Notes: generated from the sequence alone by a model not told the origin. A DNA stretch of 64,000 bases from Novosphingobium sp. FSW06-99 (GCF_001519065.1 NZ_KQ954254.1:324730-388729); one strand, 5' to 3'; counted from the stretch's first letter, positions 16,221-25,864 are shown. Made by a program: numbers and translations.

Positions 16221-17180
16221 ATGACGCAAGCATTCGCCAGCTTTGAAGCTCTCTCCGCTTTCTACCGCGAGCAGATCGAAACCCCTGGCTTTGACACAGC
16301 ATTCGCCGAGCAGGGCTCGATGGCTCAACTCTCGGTCCACGAAGAACCCATGGCTACCGATATGCCCGATCCGCAGGCCGCGCGCGGTGCGATGGAGATG
16401 GCGATCGGCACCATCTTCGATCTCTTGCGCAGCACCCGCATGGAGGAATTCGCTCAGGACATCGTCTGGGGCTTCGTCAACAGCTTCCACGTCACCGCGC
16501 AGCGCATCGAGAAGCGCGAGGATGAAGCCAGCAAGAAGCTCGGCGACATGGCCCGCGCCTTCGACCCTTCGGAAATCTATGCCGTCGAACTCGAAGAGAC
16601 GCAGCGCATCTGCCAGACCTTGATGGACTGCCGCGAGGCGATGGAAGCCATGCGCGACTACGCAGGCGAGATCTACCGCGTCGAGACCGGCCGTCCGTTT
16701 TCGACCGTCAGGGGCAGCCGGGTCTCATCGGGCCTTACCGCCAGCCAGATTGACGCCCGCGACTTCCTCGCCGCCCGCTCTGCCAAGCGCCGGGAGGATC
16801 ACGCGCCGACCGGCCCGGTGGTGATCTTCTCTGGTGGCACCGACTGGCACGACCACGAACTGCTCTGGGATGCGCTCGACGAAACCCATGTCCGCATTCC
16901 CAACTTGATCCTGGCGACCACCGCCCAGCATAAGGGCTGCGATCAGATCGCTCACGCCTGGGCAGCGGCACGTGGCGTCAAGACCGTTCGCTTCACCCTC
17001 AACCGGGCGCTGGGCAAGCGTGCGGGCTTTCTGCGCAACGAGCAACTGATGAACCTGAAGCCAGTCCACGCCATGGTCTGCGAAGGCTCCGGCATCCAGG
17101 CGAACCTGCTCACCCGCGTGCGTGAGGCGGGCGTGCCCCACCACGCCTTTGGCCTGCGCCACCAGCGCGTCGCTGCCTGA
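16221..17180 (+). CDS. DUF2493 (SLOG-fold) protein
   Basis: A 319-residue protein with a helical N-terminal region (residues 1-170) and a C-terminal DUF2493/YspA-like SLOG domain: VVIFSGGTDWHDHELLWDAL, then HKGCDQIAHAWAAARGVKT, and KRAGFLRNEQLMNLKPVHAM. SLOG domains bind nucleotide-derived ligands; in this family the ligand is unknown. The ATG has TGGAGG 7-8 bases upstream. A very strong terminator follows at 17185-17226. The family is common on alphaproteobacterial plasmids. Confidence 0.9.
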   Translation: MTQAFASFEALSAFYREQIETPGFDTAFAEQGSMAQLSVHEEPMATDMPDPQAARGAMEMAIGTIFDLLRSTRMEEFAQDIVWGFVNSFHVTAQRIEKREDEASKKLGDMARAFDPSEIYAVELEETQRICQTLMDCREAMEAMRDYAGEIYRVETGRPFSTVRGSRVSSGLTASQIDARDFLAARSAKRREDHAPTGPVVIFSGGTDWHDHELLWDALDETHVRIPNLILATTAQHKGCDQIAHAWAAARGVKTVRFTLNRALGKRAGFLRNEQLMNLKPVHAMVCEGSGIQANLLTRVREAGVPHHAFGLRHQRVAA

Positions 17181-17184
17181 AGAC

Positions 17185-17226
17185 AGATGGAGGGCGCCGC
17201 TTCGGCGGCGTCCTCCATCTCTTTTT
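17185..17226 (+). terminator. Strong rho-independent terminator after the DUF2493 gene
   Basis: A 16-bp stem (17185-17200 with 17205-17220, one G-T pair) closed by a TTCG tetraloop and followed by CTTTTT. It starts 5 bases after the stop codon. Confidence 0.92.
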
Positions 17227-17303
17227 CCGATGGCAGGAGGTACGCGGCGTAGGGGCGGGGCAAGCCCACCCCATGCCGCGCACCTGCCGCGATGCGGCTT
17301 GTA

Positions 17304-17492
17304 TCAGGAGCCGTTTCCCGTCCCGGCGGTCAGGTTTTCAGCAACGCCGTTGATCACGCCCAGGCACAAAGCCGCCTCCCCGCGTGAGAGCTCGATCCGC
17401 TCTGCCGAAGGATCGGCGAGCTTGGCCTCGAGCACGCTCGTCAGCGCCCGCGCAATCTCCAGCGGGCTTGGCATGGATGTCTTTTCCCGCAC
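17304..17492 (-). CDS. Small hypothetical protein (62 aa)
   Basis: A 62-residue helical protein (LEIARALTSVLEAKLADPS) with a Gly/Thr/Asn-rich end. The start is GTG at 17492 or ATG at 17474; GGGAG lies 8 bases before the GTG. No family is recognised. It lies alone on the minus strand between the DUF2493 terminator and the oriT region. Confidence 0.5.
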   Translation of the reverse strand: MREKTSMPSPLEIARALTSVLEAKLADPSAERIELSRGEAALCLGVINGVAENLTAGTGNGS

Positions 17493-17685
17493 CGTGTGTC
17501 TCCCGGAAACAATGGTTCTGCCGACACCGTTCGACCGCCGATGTATCGGCCGACGAGGATATTACCGGATCGCTCGGGAGCCGTCGATTCCACGCTACGG
17601 CGGGCACCGCCCCATCCGTCCGTTTCCGTGGAGAGCCAACCCGGCGGTGTTGAATGACATTGTCGCCGGTGCCTATGGGCGGCCG

Positions 17686-17889
17686 ATGAGCATCATCGCA
17701 ACGATCAGGAATTCGGCCACCGGCCAGCCCATCCAGAAGATGACCTTCCAGCGGATGCCCAAGCCCTGGGTGACGTTTCATCTCGCCACCGGCGAGATGG
17801 TCACCGCCGACCGAGTCAACGTCGGCAAACCCGCGCCGGGCAAGTTCATCGCGCCGGTCGAGAACTGGGTCACGCCCAAAAGCGCATAA
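17686..17889 (+). CDS. Small hypothetical protein (67 aa)
   Basis: A 67-residue basic protein (MSIIATIRNSATGQPIQKM) rich in beta-forming residues, ending in VENWVTPKSA. The longer open frame upstream has no coding character, so the ATG at 17686 is chosen, although its ribosome site is weak. It is the last gene before the candidate oriT. Function unknown. Confidence 0.5.
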   Translation: MSIIATIRNSATGQPIQKMTFQRMPKPWVTFHLATGEMVTADRVNVGKPAPGKFIAPVENWVTPKSA

Positions 17890-18102
17890 CTGTCCCCTGG
17901 CGATCGTGCCAAATCGGCGGGCGAAAACGCACGCATGGGCACCGCCTCACGGCGGGCCTGCGCCGCCGCGCCACCCCGTTTCCAACATGCGGGCGCTGAG
18001 CCCCCGGCATCAATCGAGACCGACCCGAGTTCCTATTGACGCAGCACACCCTACGCGGGCTCCCGCAAAACAAATAGGCAGAGAGCGTATAAAAAACATT
18101 TC

Positions 18103-18119
18103 TATATTGCAGCAATATA
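18103..18119. repeat. 17-bp perfect palindrome in candidate oriT
   Basis: TATATTGC (18103-18110), A, GCAATATA (18112-18119). It is AT-rich and lies at the left border of the palindrome cluster; a regulator, IHF-type or relaxase-accessory site is possible. Confidence 0.75.
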
Positions 18120-18127
18120 TGGCGATC

Positions 18128-18298
18128 ATTCCTCATCAGGAATACCAAAAAATCATTATTCCTGCTGGAGAATAATTCGTCGTGACAGCCTCTTTGACGG
18201 ACTTTGTGCTTCTATGATCGCCTAGATATCTGATTTACATTGCTAAAATCTATTCCGCCTGAGGAATGGCATAAAGGGCTCCATTCCGGCTCCGGTAT
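18128..18298. repeat. Four spaced ATTCC/GGAAT palindromes
   Basis: Sites: ATTCCT-N4-AGGAAT (18128-18143), ATTATTC-N8-GAATAAT (18155-18176), ATTCC-N6-GGAAT (18252-18267) and ATTCCGG-CT-CCGGTAT (18283-18298, one mismatch). Centres lie about 30, 94 and 31 bp apart, so they form two pairs, each separated by about three helical turns. They are probable operators for the adjacent small DNA-binding protein. Confidence 0.7.
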
Positions 18299-18381
18299 GA
18301 CCATGGCCTTGCAGAAATGGTGGGGCGGCTGTAAGATTCTCAGGCGATAACCGGATCAGGCTGCTCTTTTAAGGAGCCGCC

Positions 18382-18678
18382 ATGGCGCGCCTTGTTCAAT
18401 GTGGGCTGAGCATCAGTCCGTCGCAATACCAGCGTATCAAAGCCCTCGCCAAGCAGCAGCGCAAGCCCCAAGCCTTCGTGGTTCGAGGCTTGATCGATAT
18501 CGCGCTGCCATTTGCCGAGAATGGGCACCGGATCAATTTTGCCCGCATTCTCACCATCCTCGAGTTCACCAGCCTGGCGCTCGATACGGTGATCGCCAAG
18601 CTCGCGCCGGAAGACTCCGACCGTCTCCTCGACCTCGCTGTCGACCATCTGAAGAAGTTCCATGCCTCGGAAGGATGA
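18382..18678 (+). CDS. Ribbon-helix-helix-like oriT accessory protein (TrwA/TraY analogue)
   Basis: A 98-residue protein. The first 45 residues (CGLSISPSQYQRIKALA then KPQAFVVRGLIDIAL) fit the strand-helix-helix layout of ribbon-helix-helix DNA-binding proteins. The C-terminal half is helical and could oligomerise. It stands between the palindrome-rich oriT candidate and traD/traI, the position of trwA in R388, and overlaps traD by 17 bases. TAAGGAG precedes the ATG. It probably binds the ATTCC/GGAAT sites, helps the relaxase and represses the unit. Function is inferred from position and fold. Confidence 0.65.
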   Translation: MARLVQCGLSISPSQYQRIKALAKQQRKPQAFVVRGLIDIALPFAENGHRINFARILTILEFTSLALDTVIAKLAPEDSDRLLDLAVDHLKKFHASEG

Positions 18679-21100
18679 CATCCGCTTCGACCGTCGAGCG
18701 GTCGTTGTCGAGCACCAGTCCGCGCGCGGCGAAGTCGTGCGCAACGTGGGGGCATTCACCCGAGGATCCCAGCTCATTCGCCTGCGCTACATGATGATGA
18801 TGGAAGGCTTGCGCTGGCCGATCGTCGCAGCGCTCGCCAGCTTTTCGCTGTTCTTCGTTCTCCTGCTCGCATTCCTGATGCACGAGCACGAAGTGCAACT
18901 CGTCGAGATGCGCATCTTCGCGGGTTTCTGGAGCCTGGTCGATCTCGACCCAACGCATGTCGTGAACCTCACTCTGCCCGACAACACTCTGGTCCCCATG
19001 GCGATCGGCGATGTGCCAGATTACCCCGATGTCGCCTGGGCCTGGACCAAGTTTCTGCGGTGCATTGTCGTCGCTTTGGGTGCCGCCGGTTTTCTGACCA
19101 GCCCGCTGGCGACCTGGTTCGTCAAGCTGTCCCAGCAGATCGGCACTGACATCCTCAAAGAGCGCCACGAGCGCGGGGCCATGCTGTTGCCCAGCGACGT
19201 CCTGGCCAGAGAAATCTCTGCGCACAATGATGCGGAATTCAGGACTGAGCTTGCGGCTTCGCATCCTGATCTGGATCCGGCTTCGGTTGCGGCACTGCCG
19301 ATAAGCGCCCGGACGGCTCTGGGTATCCACGTCCCCTATACGATAGCCGGCGTTCCCTATCCCTGGCGGCTTGAGCAGACCCACGCGATGCTGATCGGCA
19401 CGACCGGCGCGGGCAAGACGACGCAGCTGCGCAACATCGTCGTTGAGGCCCGGGAGCGCGGACAGCGCTGCGTGATCTTCGATCTTACCGGTGCGTTCGT
19501 GGAGGCCTTCTATCGCCCGGAGACCGACCACATCCTCAACCCGATGGACAAGCGGTGCCCGCCGTGGACCATCTTCAACGATTGCCAGAACTACGCCGAC
19601 TATATTTCGGCCGCCGCCGCGCTCGTCCCTAGCGATGGGGCCAACGCTGAGCCCTTCTGGGCGATGGCGGCGCGCACGCTGTTCGTCGAAATGTGCATCA
19701 AGCTGGCGGCGAGCGGCGAGACCTCGAACGGCGCTATCGCCCACCACCTGATGGAAGCCGATCTCAAGGAAGTGCATCGCCGGCTCGCCAATACCATCGC
19801 CAGTCCGCTGACAGCGGTAGAGGCGGCGCGTATGGCAGAATCAATTCGCGCGGTGTTCAACACCAATGCGCAGGCTATCCGTTTCCTGCCTGACCCGGTC
19901 CCGGGTGGCCCGCCCTCCTTCTCGATCCGACGCTGGGTGCAGGGCGATACTCCCCCTGGCTCGATCCTTTTCATTACATCGACCCACGGCGATCTTACCC
20001 TCAATCGGGCTCTGTTGACGTTGTGGATGGACCTTGCGGTCAATTCGCTGATGGGGATGACGCGTACCCGGAACTTGCGCATGTGGTTTCTCTTCGACGA
20101 GGTCCATGCGCTTCACCGATTGCCGGCCATCGAGCACGGCCTGCAAACTGCGCGCGGCTTTGGCGGTGCTTTCGTCCTTGGCATGCACAGCTTCGACAAA
20201 CTCTCGGAGACCTATGGCAAGGAAGGGGCAGTCAACCTTGCCTCGCTGGCTCGCACCAAGCTGATGCTGGTTACGGCGGACAAGACCACCGCTGAATTCT
20301 GTTCGGACGTCATTGGTTCTCACGAGCTACGCGAGACCGACGAGGCCTATTCGATCGGCGCGAGCCGGTCGCGCGATGCCGCGACCATCACCCCGCGCAC
20401 CGACATCAAGCCGCTCGTGATCGCTGACGACATCATGAATCTTCCCTCGCTCCACGGCTTCGTGAAATTCCCTGAAGGTTTCCCGGCGGGGCAAATCAAG
20501 CTCGAATGGACCGACTATCCCGCGATCGCCGAGCCCTTCCAGCGCAAGTCTGAAATGCAGATCGCGGCCTATGTGCCGCAGCAAGAAAGTCAGCCGGCAG
20601 ATGGCGGTGATGGCGGCCCGGCTCCAGTCGCGACCTCGCTGCGCGACAAAGGCGCGGCCGCGGTCGATGGACAAGCCGCCGATCAACGCACTTCCGACAG
20701 TGACGCCGCTGCTTCAATCAGCGCGAGGGAGATCACGGCCACCGACCAGCAAATGGACACACGCGCCGAGGGGCCAGCCACACCGCGAAACGAGGATGAA
20801 ACGCCAACAGCCAAGCCTCCCGAACGCGAATGGAGAGACATCCAGCGGCAGAATCGGCGCTTGGGCGCGCACGATGGTCGTGACCGCATCAAAGATGAAG
20901 ATGACCGCCAAACCGAGGTCGGACCAAAAGATGCCTCGCAAGCTTCAAGTCGGCGAGAGCAGCAGATCACGATCGAGGAACGCACCGGCCAGGCCTATGC
21001 CGACCCCGCCGAGCGACCAGCGCATCACCGTCCAGCGGCGGGAATCGACGGTCCACAGTCGGCACCCGGCATCGACGACGATCTGGACATGGGAATGTAG
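18662..21100 (+). CDS. traD: Type IV secretion coupling protein TraD
   Basis: An 812-residue hexameric ATPase that links the relaxosome to the secretion channel. Two N-terminal membrane segments are visible (about residues 55-75 and 130-155). The Walker A motif LIGTTGAGKTTQL is at about residue 244 and Walker B MWFLFDEVHAL at about 474-484. The domain ends near residue 600; the remaining 200 residues are hydrophilic, rich in Asp, Gln, Arg and Ala, and probably disordered, as in F-type TraD where the tail docks the relaxase. It is followed 3 bases later by traI. Confidence 0.95.
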   Translation: MPRKDDIRFDRRAVVVEHQSARGEVVRNVGAFTRGSQLIRLRYMMMMEGLRWPIVAALASFSLFFVLLLAFLMHEHEVQLVEMRIFAGFWSLVDLDPTHVVNLTLPDNTLVPMAIGDVPDYPDVAWAWTKFLRCIVVALGAAGFLTSPLATWFVKLSQQIGTDILKERHERGAMLLPSDVLAREISAHNDAEFRTELAASHPDLDPASVAALPISARTALGIHVPYTIAGVPYPWRLEQTHAMLIGTTGAGKTTQLRNIVVEARERGQRCVIFDLTGAFVEAFYRPETDHILNPMDKRCPPWTIFNDCQNYADYISAAAALVPSDGANAEPFWAMAARTLFVEMCIKLAASGETSNGAIAHHLMEADLKEVHRRLANTIASPLTAVEAARMAESIRAVFNTNAQAIRFLPDPVPGGPPSFSIRRWVQGDTPPGSILFITSTHGDLTLNRALLTLWMDLAVNSLMGMTRTRNLRMWFLFDEVHALHRLPAIEHGLQTARGFGGAFVLGMHSFDKLSETYGKEGAVNLASLARTKLMLVTADKTTAEFCSDVIGSHELRETDEAYSIGASRSRDAATITPRTDIKPLVIADDIMNLPSLHGFVKFPEGFPAGQIKLEWTDYPAIAEPFQRKSEMQIAAYVPQQESQPADGGDGGPAPVATSLRDKGAAAVDGQAADQRTSDSDAAASISAREITATDQQMDTRAEGPATPRNEDETPTAKPPEREWRDIQRQNRRLGAHDGRDRIKDEDDRQTEVGPKDASQASSRREQQITIEERTGQAYADPAERPAHHRPAAGIDGPQSAPGIDDDLDMGM

Positions 21101-21103
21101 GCG

Positions 21104-24100
21104 ATGCTGTCGGTCGCTCCCGTGCGCTCCGCTGGCGGTGCCGCCTCCTACTTCGCCAAGGACGACTATTACGTCGGCGAACACTCCAGCGAGGTCAGCG
21201 CCTGGGGCGGACTGGCAGCGGCTGAGCTCGGCCTGGTTGGCGAAGTGGACAAGCTGGCATTCGAAAACCTGCTCAACGGCCGGCTGCCCGAAGGCCAGCA
21301 GGTTGGCGATCCCGAGCGCCGCCGCGCCGGTATGGATCTCACATTCTCGATGCCCAAATCCGCCAGCGTGCTCGCCTATGTGGGTGGTGACCATCGTCTG
21401 CTCGACGCGCACTTGCAAGCGGTCCGCCAGACTATGGGCTGGGTCGAGAAGAACTTCGCCGAGGGGCGGGTCTATACCGAGAACCCCAAGGGTGATCCGG
21501 TCCAGACCGGCAATCTTGCCTATGCGATCTTCCAGCACGACACGAGCCGCAAGCTCGATCCACAGGCGCACCTCCATGTCGTCATTGCCAACCTGACCAA
21601 GGTGGGCGAGCGATGGCAAGCGCTCCACAACGATCAACTCTGGAAGAACAATTCGATCATCGGCAGCGTCTATCATGCGGCGCTGCGCACCCTGGTAGAA
21701 GAGCTTGGCTACCGCACCGAACTCACCGGCAAGCACGGCCAGTTCGAAATCGATGGCGTGCCGCTGGCTGTCATTCGGGAATTCAGCCAGCGGCGCGAAG
21801 AGGTGCTCGCCAAGGCTGCCGAGATCGGCATCGCCACACCCCAAGGACGCGATGCGGTTGTCGTCAGAACACGCGACGCCAAGGTCAATCTCGAAGACCG
21901 AGGAGCCCTTCGCGCGGAATGGGGGGAGCGAGCGGCCGGGCTTGGTTTTGATGGGCAGGCGCTGGTGGCCGAGGCTCAGGCGCAGGCTGCGGATGCGGGC
22001 CGAGGGGCTGGCGGGCTCAATGCCATCCGGCAGATCGGGGCCGTGCTCGCACAATGGGCCGAGCGGCTGTCCGAGTGGTTGGGCCCGGGCGATCCGTTGG
22101 TCACCAGCGGCATCGCTCGCCTCGGCATGTCCGCCTCGCAGGTTGGGGCTGAAATGGCTGTGGCATCAGCCATCAGGATCCTTGGCCAGCGCGAGGCGGC
22201 CTTTCCGATCCATGAGGTGTCTCGAACTGCGCTCGACCTCGGCATCAAGGGCGTCACCATCGAGGCGGTCGAGGCGCGCGTCCAGCAGCTGGCGGACAAG
22301 GGCCAGCTTGTCTTTGGCAAGTCCGCCCGCAGCGACGGCGCCATCACGCATGTCACGACGCCTGAGCACATCGCCGAAGAACGTCGGTTGCTCGCCGGTA
22401 TCGATGCTGGCCGAGGCAGCAGTCAACCGATCATGGCTGCGGATGTCGCAGCCACCCGCCTGCAGGACAAGGCCGGGGAGCGGCCGCTCGGCCAGGAACA
22501 GTTGGACGCCGGTATTCTTGCCCTGGCGAGCCAGGACCGGGTGGTCGTGATCCAGGGCGTCGCTGGTGCTGGCAAGACAACCCTCATTTCGGCGATGGCC
22601 GCGGCATTGGGAGAGGACGGGAAACAGGTGATTGGCCTCGCGCAGGCCAACAAGATGGTCACCATGCTGAAGGACGAAGCAGGGATCCCGGCCCAGACAC
22701 TGTCGTCCTTCGTCAATGATCATCTGCGCGGGGCACTTGCTGGCAAAGGTGAAGCCTTCGAGGCCTCGAAAGCCACGTTGCAGGACACGGTTCTCGTTCT
22801 CGACGAAGCCTCGCTGGTCGCCAACAAGCAGATGAATGACCTCGTGACCATCGCCAACACGATGGGCGTGAGCCGCCTGGTGATGATCGGTGATCGCGCC
22901 CAGTTGCAGCCAATCGATGCGGGCAAGGCCTTCAGCCTGGTCCAGGCCAATCGTCCCGCCATGGCCCGGATGGATGTCAGCCTGCGCCAACGCACCGAGC
23001 ATATGAAGGCTGTCGCCGCTATGACCCGCACGGGTCATTTTGGTGGCGCCTTTCGCGTGCTGGGCGAGCGGGTGGTAAGCGCAGGGGTAGACTTTCGCGA
23101 GGCGGCGGCGCGCAAATGGCTCGAATTGTCCGCCGAAGACCGCACCCGCACCGCCCTCTACGCGTCGGGCCGCGACACCCGGGCATTCCTCAATAATTTC
23201 GTGCAAGACGGCCTCAGGGCTGAGGGAACGCTCCGTGGCGAGGGACTTGAACTTGCGCGCGTCGAAAGCGTCAATGTCACCCGCGAGGAACTGCGGTACG
23301 CCAGGACCTATCGGGCGGGGCTGCTTCTTGATGTCAGCGGCAACGCTCGGCCCGGCGGTCTCGAGCGCGGGCAATACCGGATTGTCGAGGTCACCAAGAC
23401 CGGGCGTGTCGTCCTGCGCGACGAAGACGGACGGCGCCACAGCTTCCGCCCTGACCGGCTCGATCCCAACGACAAGCGGGAGTCGCTCAGCCTGTCAGAG
23501 CGCGAGACGATCCGCATCCACGAAGGCGAGCGCGTCCGCTGGACCGCCAACGACAAGACGCGCGGGATGTTCAATTCCGCGGAGGCCGAGATCGTCGGCA
23601 TCACACGTGAGGGTGTGGAGGTTCGGACAAGTGAAGGTGTGAACATGTTGCTCGCGCACGGCGACAGGATGCTCTCACGAATGGGGCTCGCCTACGCGAT
23701 CAACATGCACCAGGCACAAGGTATGACCACCGATCAGGGCATCGGGGTCATGCATTCTGCGGAACGGCAGTTGTCCAGTCAGCGCCTGACCCATGTGATG
23801 GCCACCCGCGTTCGCGACGACATCACCATTTTCACCAACGATCGCGACCAGTTGCTTCGCTCGATCGAGGCCAATCCCGGCGACAAAGCCAGCGCACTCG
23901 AACACATCGGCGAAAAGGCGGTTGATTTGCCCGGCCAAGCCAACCGGACCGCGAAAGGTGCAGGCGAGGCCGCGTCAACGCACACGACTAATCGCGCCGA
24001 TCCCTTCGCCATCGATCCCGCTTCGCTGCGGGTCGAGCCTGAAAAGCATGGCTCAGCGCCCAAGCCACAACTCACCCATGTCCCTGAAAAAACCATCGAA

Positions 24101-24112
24101 CTCGGATTGTGA
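21104..24112 (+). CDS. traI: MobF-family relaxase/helicase TraI (TrwC-like)
   Basis: A 1002-residue bifunctional protein, close to TrwC in length (F TraI is much longer). The N-terminal relaxase has the tyrosine cluster AASYFAKDDYYVGE (Y16, Y22, Y23) that cuts oriT, and the metal-binding histidines in FQHDTSRKLDPQAHLHVV at about 143-160. The C-terminal helicase has Walker A GVAGAGKTTLI near 487, GDRAQLQPIDAGKAF near 596 and MHQAQGMTTDQG near 866. The tail (950-1002) is hydrophilic. It nicks and unwinds DNA for transfer. Confidence 0.96.
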   Translation: MLSVAPVRSAGGAASYFAKDDYYVGEHSSEVSAWGGLAAAELGLVGEVDKLAFENLLNGRLPEGQQVGDPERRRAGMDLTFSMPKSASVLAYVGGDHRLLDAHLQAVRQTMGWVEKNFAEGRVYTENPKGDPVQTGNLAYAIFQHDTSRKLDPQAHLHVVIANLTKVGERWQALHNDQLWKNNSIIGSVYHAALRTLVEELGYRTELTGKHGQFEIDGVPLAVIREFSQRREEVLAKAAEIGIATPQGRDAVVVRTRDAKVNLEDRGALRAEWGERAAGLGFDGQALVAEAQAQAADAGRGAGGLNAIRQIGAVLAQWAERLSEWLGPGDPLVTSGIARLGMSASQVGAEMAVASAIRILGQREAAFPIHEVSRTALDLGIKGVTIEAVEARVQQLADKGQLVFGKSARSDGAITHVTTPEHIAEERRLLAGIDAGRGSSQPIMAADVAATRLQDKAGERPLGQEQLDAGILALASQDRVVVIQGVAGAGKTTLISAMAAALGEDGKQVIGLAQANKMVTMLKDEAGIPAQTLSSFVNDHLRGALAGKGEAFEASKATLQDTVLVLDEASLVANKQMNDLVTIANTMGVSRLVMIGDRAQLQPIDAGKAFSLVQANRPAMARMDVSLRQRTEHMKAVAAMTRTGHFGGAFRVLGERVVSAGVDFREAAARKWLELSAEDRTRTALYASGRDTRAFLNNFVQDGLRAEGTLRGEGLELARVESVNVTREELRYARTYRAGLLLDVSGNARPGGLERGQYRIVEVTKTGRVVLRDEDGRRHSFRPDRLDPNDKRESLSLSERETIRIHEGERVRWTANDKTRGMFNSAEAEIVGITREGVEVRTSEGVNMLLAHGDRMLSRMGLAYAINMHQAQGMTTDQGIGVMHSAERQLSSQRLTHVMATRVRDDITIFTNDRDQLLRSIEANPGDKASALEHIGEKAVDLPGQANRTAKGAGEAASTHTTNRADPFAIDPASLRVEPEKHGSAPKPQLTHVPEKTIELGL

Positions 24113-24120
24113 GGTCAACG

Positions 24121-25659
24121 ATGAATGAAAGTCTGCGCGCTCCCGGCAATCTGCTGACGAATGGCCCTGCAGGAACAGTCGCCGTGGCGCGGACGGTTGG
24201 ACAACAACGTCAGGCGAGGCTGTGGTTCGCGCGGATCGGTGTGTTCTGCCTGGCGTTCTCGGGGGCGCCCGCCGTGGCGCAGACACAGATTAGCGCCTCG
24301 GTGCCCGACGAATTTCCGCATGTGAGCTTCGGCGCCCCAGCGCGTGTTGCGACAACCAGGGTGGATACAGCGCTCGGCGCGACCATCGTGACCTTCACCA
24401 CCGGCGCGCGCCTGATCGTCAAATCCACGCGCTCGGCACCGGGCCAGGTCGTTGTGATCGCATCTTTCGGCGCAGGGCGGTCGGGTGTGCCCGATCACTT
24501 GGTCCACGCGCTTTGGGCGACGACGCTCATGCCACTCGGCGGAACTACGAAGCTCTCCTACGCGGATCTCGATCAATGGCAGAAGACCTCAGGGCACCCC
24601 GTCAACGTGACGTTTGTGGCTGGGGTCTCCGCTTTTCAATTGCAGGGCGATGCGCCGTCCAGTGACTTGAGGACCGAACTGGCTCTGCTGACCGCCTATG
24701 CCCGCGATCCCGGGTTCGGGCCGGAAATGAGCGAGAAGATCGCGATGGTGGGGCCGATGATTGCCACGCAGATCGAGGGCGATCCGGCCGCGGAGTTTGC
24801 GCGTGCTGTGCAGCACGTCATGGTGGGCCTGCGCTACCAGGAACTGCCTGGGCGCGCGGACATCGCAGCGACGACAGGGAAGGAATTGCCTGAACTGCTC
24901 AGGGCATCGCTGGCGATGGCCCCTGATGTCGCGGTGGTGGGAGACATTTCAGTCGAGGACGCCATATGGGCGACCGCAGATACCCTGGCCGCCGGCGATC
25001 TACGGCCAACTGGGCGATGGGTGCGAGCATCGGTCATGCCTCCGCCGCCTAGGCGTGAACCGATCATTGTGGAGCATCGGCGCGCGGAAGGGGATGGATG
25101 GTTCGGGGAATATTGGCGCCTGCCTGATGAAGTCAGAAAGCCGCGCCTTAGCGCGGTGGCAGAGGTCGCCGCAGCGGTCGTCCAGGATCGCTTGCAACGC
25201 GAGGCCAAACTCAATTCATCGCCTGCAACGCAACCGGTTGTCAGTGCTTCGGTGCCGATTGAACTCGCGGGGGGTGCTGCATTCGGCATAGCGATCAAAA
25301 TCCCCCCGTCGGCCGTGACCGCGACCCGAAATCGCATTACCTGCATCGTCGGTGAGCTTGCGCGTGGCTCGATCGAATCAGAACTGTTCAAACGCGCACG
25401 CCTCGCCGTGATCGCCAGCAGGGTCGCCGAGCAAAGCTCCAATGCATGGGCGGCGCGCCAGCTCACCTTGGTCCTGCGTGCTCCCGGCATGACCCAGGTC
25501 ATCCCTCAGGAAAGCGACGTCACCTCGATTACGCCGGCAGCGGTCTCGCGCTTCCTCAAGACCTATCTACTCGGCCAACGGCCGCGTGTAATCACTGCCT
25601 TTCCCGAGGTGCGCGTAGCAATTGCATACGTTTCAAATCCTCCAGGCCGCAAGCCCTGA
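24121..25659 (+). CDS. Exported M16-peptidase-like protein without zinc motif
   Basis: A 512-residue protein with an N-terminal extension, a hydrophobic signal segment (IGVFCLAFSGAPAVA) ending at an AQ cleavage site, then a region resembling an M16 (pitrilysin-type) domain: TFTTGARLIVKSTRSAPGQV, ASFGAGRSGVPDHLVHAL and TLMPLGGTTKLSYADL. The HxxEH zinc motif of active M16 peptidases is absent, so it resembles the inactive C-terminal half of the family. GAGG precedes the ATG. It ends the oriT-traI unit; a periplasmic role in transfer or envelope passage is possible but unproven. Confidence 0.65.
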   Translation: MNESLRAPGNLLTNGPAGTVAVARTVGQQRQARLWFARIGVFCLAFSGAPAVAQTQISASVPDEFPHVSFGAPARVATTRVDTALGATIVTFTTGARLIVKSTRSAPGQVVVIASFGAGRSGVPDHLVHALWATTLMPLGGTTKLSYADLDQWQKTSGHPVNVTFVAGVSAFQLQGDAPSSDLRTELALLTAYARDPGFGPEMSEKIAMVGPMIATQIEGDPAAEFARAVQHVMVGLRYQELPGRADIAATTGKELPELLRASLAMAPDVAVVGDISVEDAIWATADTLAAGDLRPTGRWVRASVMPPPPRREPIIVEHRRAEGDGWFGEYWRLPDEVRKPRLSAVAEVAAAVVQDRLQREAKLNSSPATQPVVSASVPIELAGGAAFGIAIKIPPSAVTATRNRITCIVGELARGSIESELFKRARLAVIASRVAEQSSNAWAARQLTLVLRAPGMTQVIPQESDVTSITPAAVSRFLKTYLLGQRPRVITAFPEVRVAIAYVSNPPGRKP

Positions 25660-25864
25660 CACTTAATTTCAAAAGTTAGATCTGACCTCGTGCCAGCGCT
25701 GTCGCGCCCGGCGAATTCGCGCGAATGGCCCAAGGGTGGCAACGATGTAGGGATTTAATTTTAGGCAGCTTAAGGAAGGGACTGAACGTAGACGAAGTTG
25801 GGGCGATTCGGCGGACGGGTCACGTTTAGCGGCAGGCAAGAGCCGAAGTTCTCGGGGGGATCGG

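Larger units (their letters stand above)
17890..18381. promoter_or_regulatory. oriT: Candidate origin of transfer (oriT) and tra leader region
   Basis: A 490-base gene-free region directly upstream of the ribbon-helix-helix-like gene, traD and traI. From about 18065 to 18330 it is clearly AT-rich compared with its surroundings and contains five short palindromes, four of them sharing an ATTCC...GGAAT core (18128-18143, 18155-18176, 18252-18267, 18283-18298) plus TATATTGC-A-GCAATATA at 18103-18119. In MobF plasmids such as R388 the oriT has this position, carrying relaxase, accessory-protein and IHF sites. The nick site itself is not identified. Confidence 0.6.

Noticed and set aside
20945..22054. 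Minus-strand open frame (369 codons) over the traD-traI junction
   Set aside because: Runs through the ends of two well-supported genes on the other strand and shows no domain.
22166..23440. Long minus-strand open frame (424 codons) inside traI
   Set aside because: Antisense to the TraI helicase motifs; no recognisable protein features.
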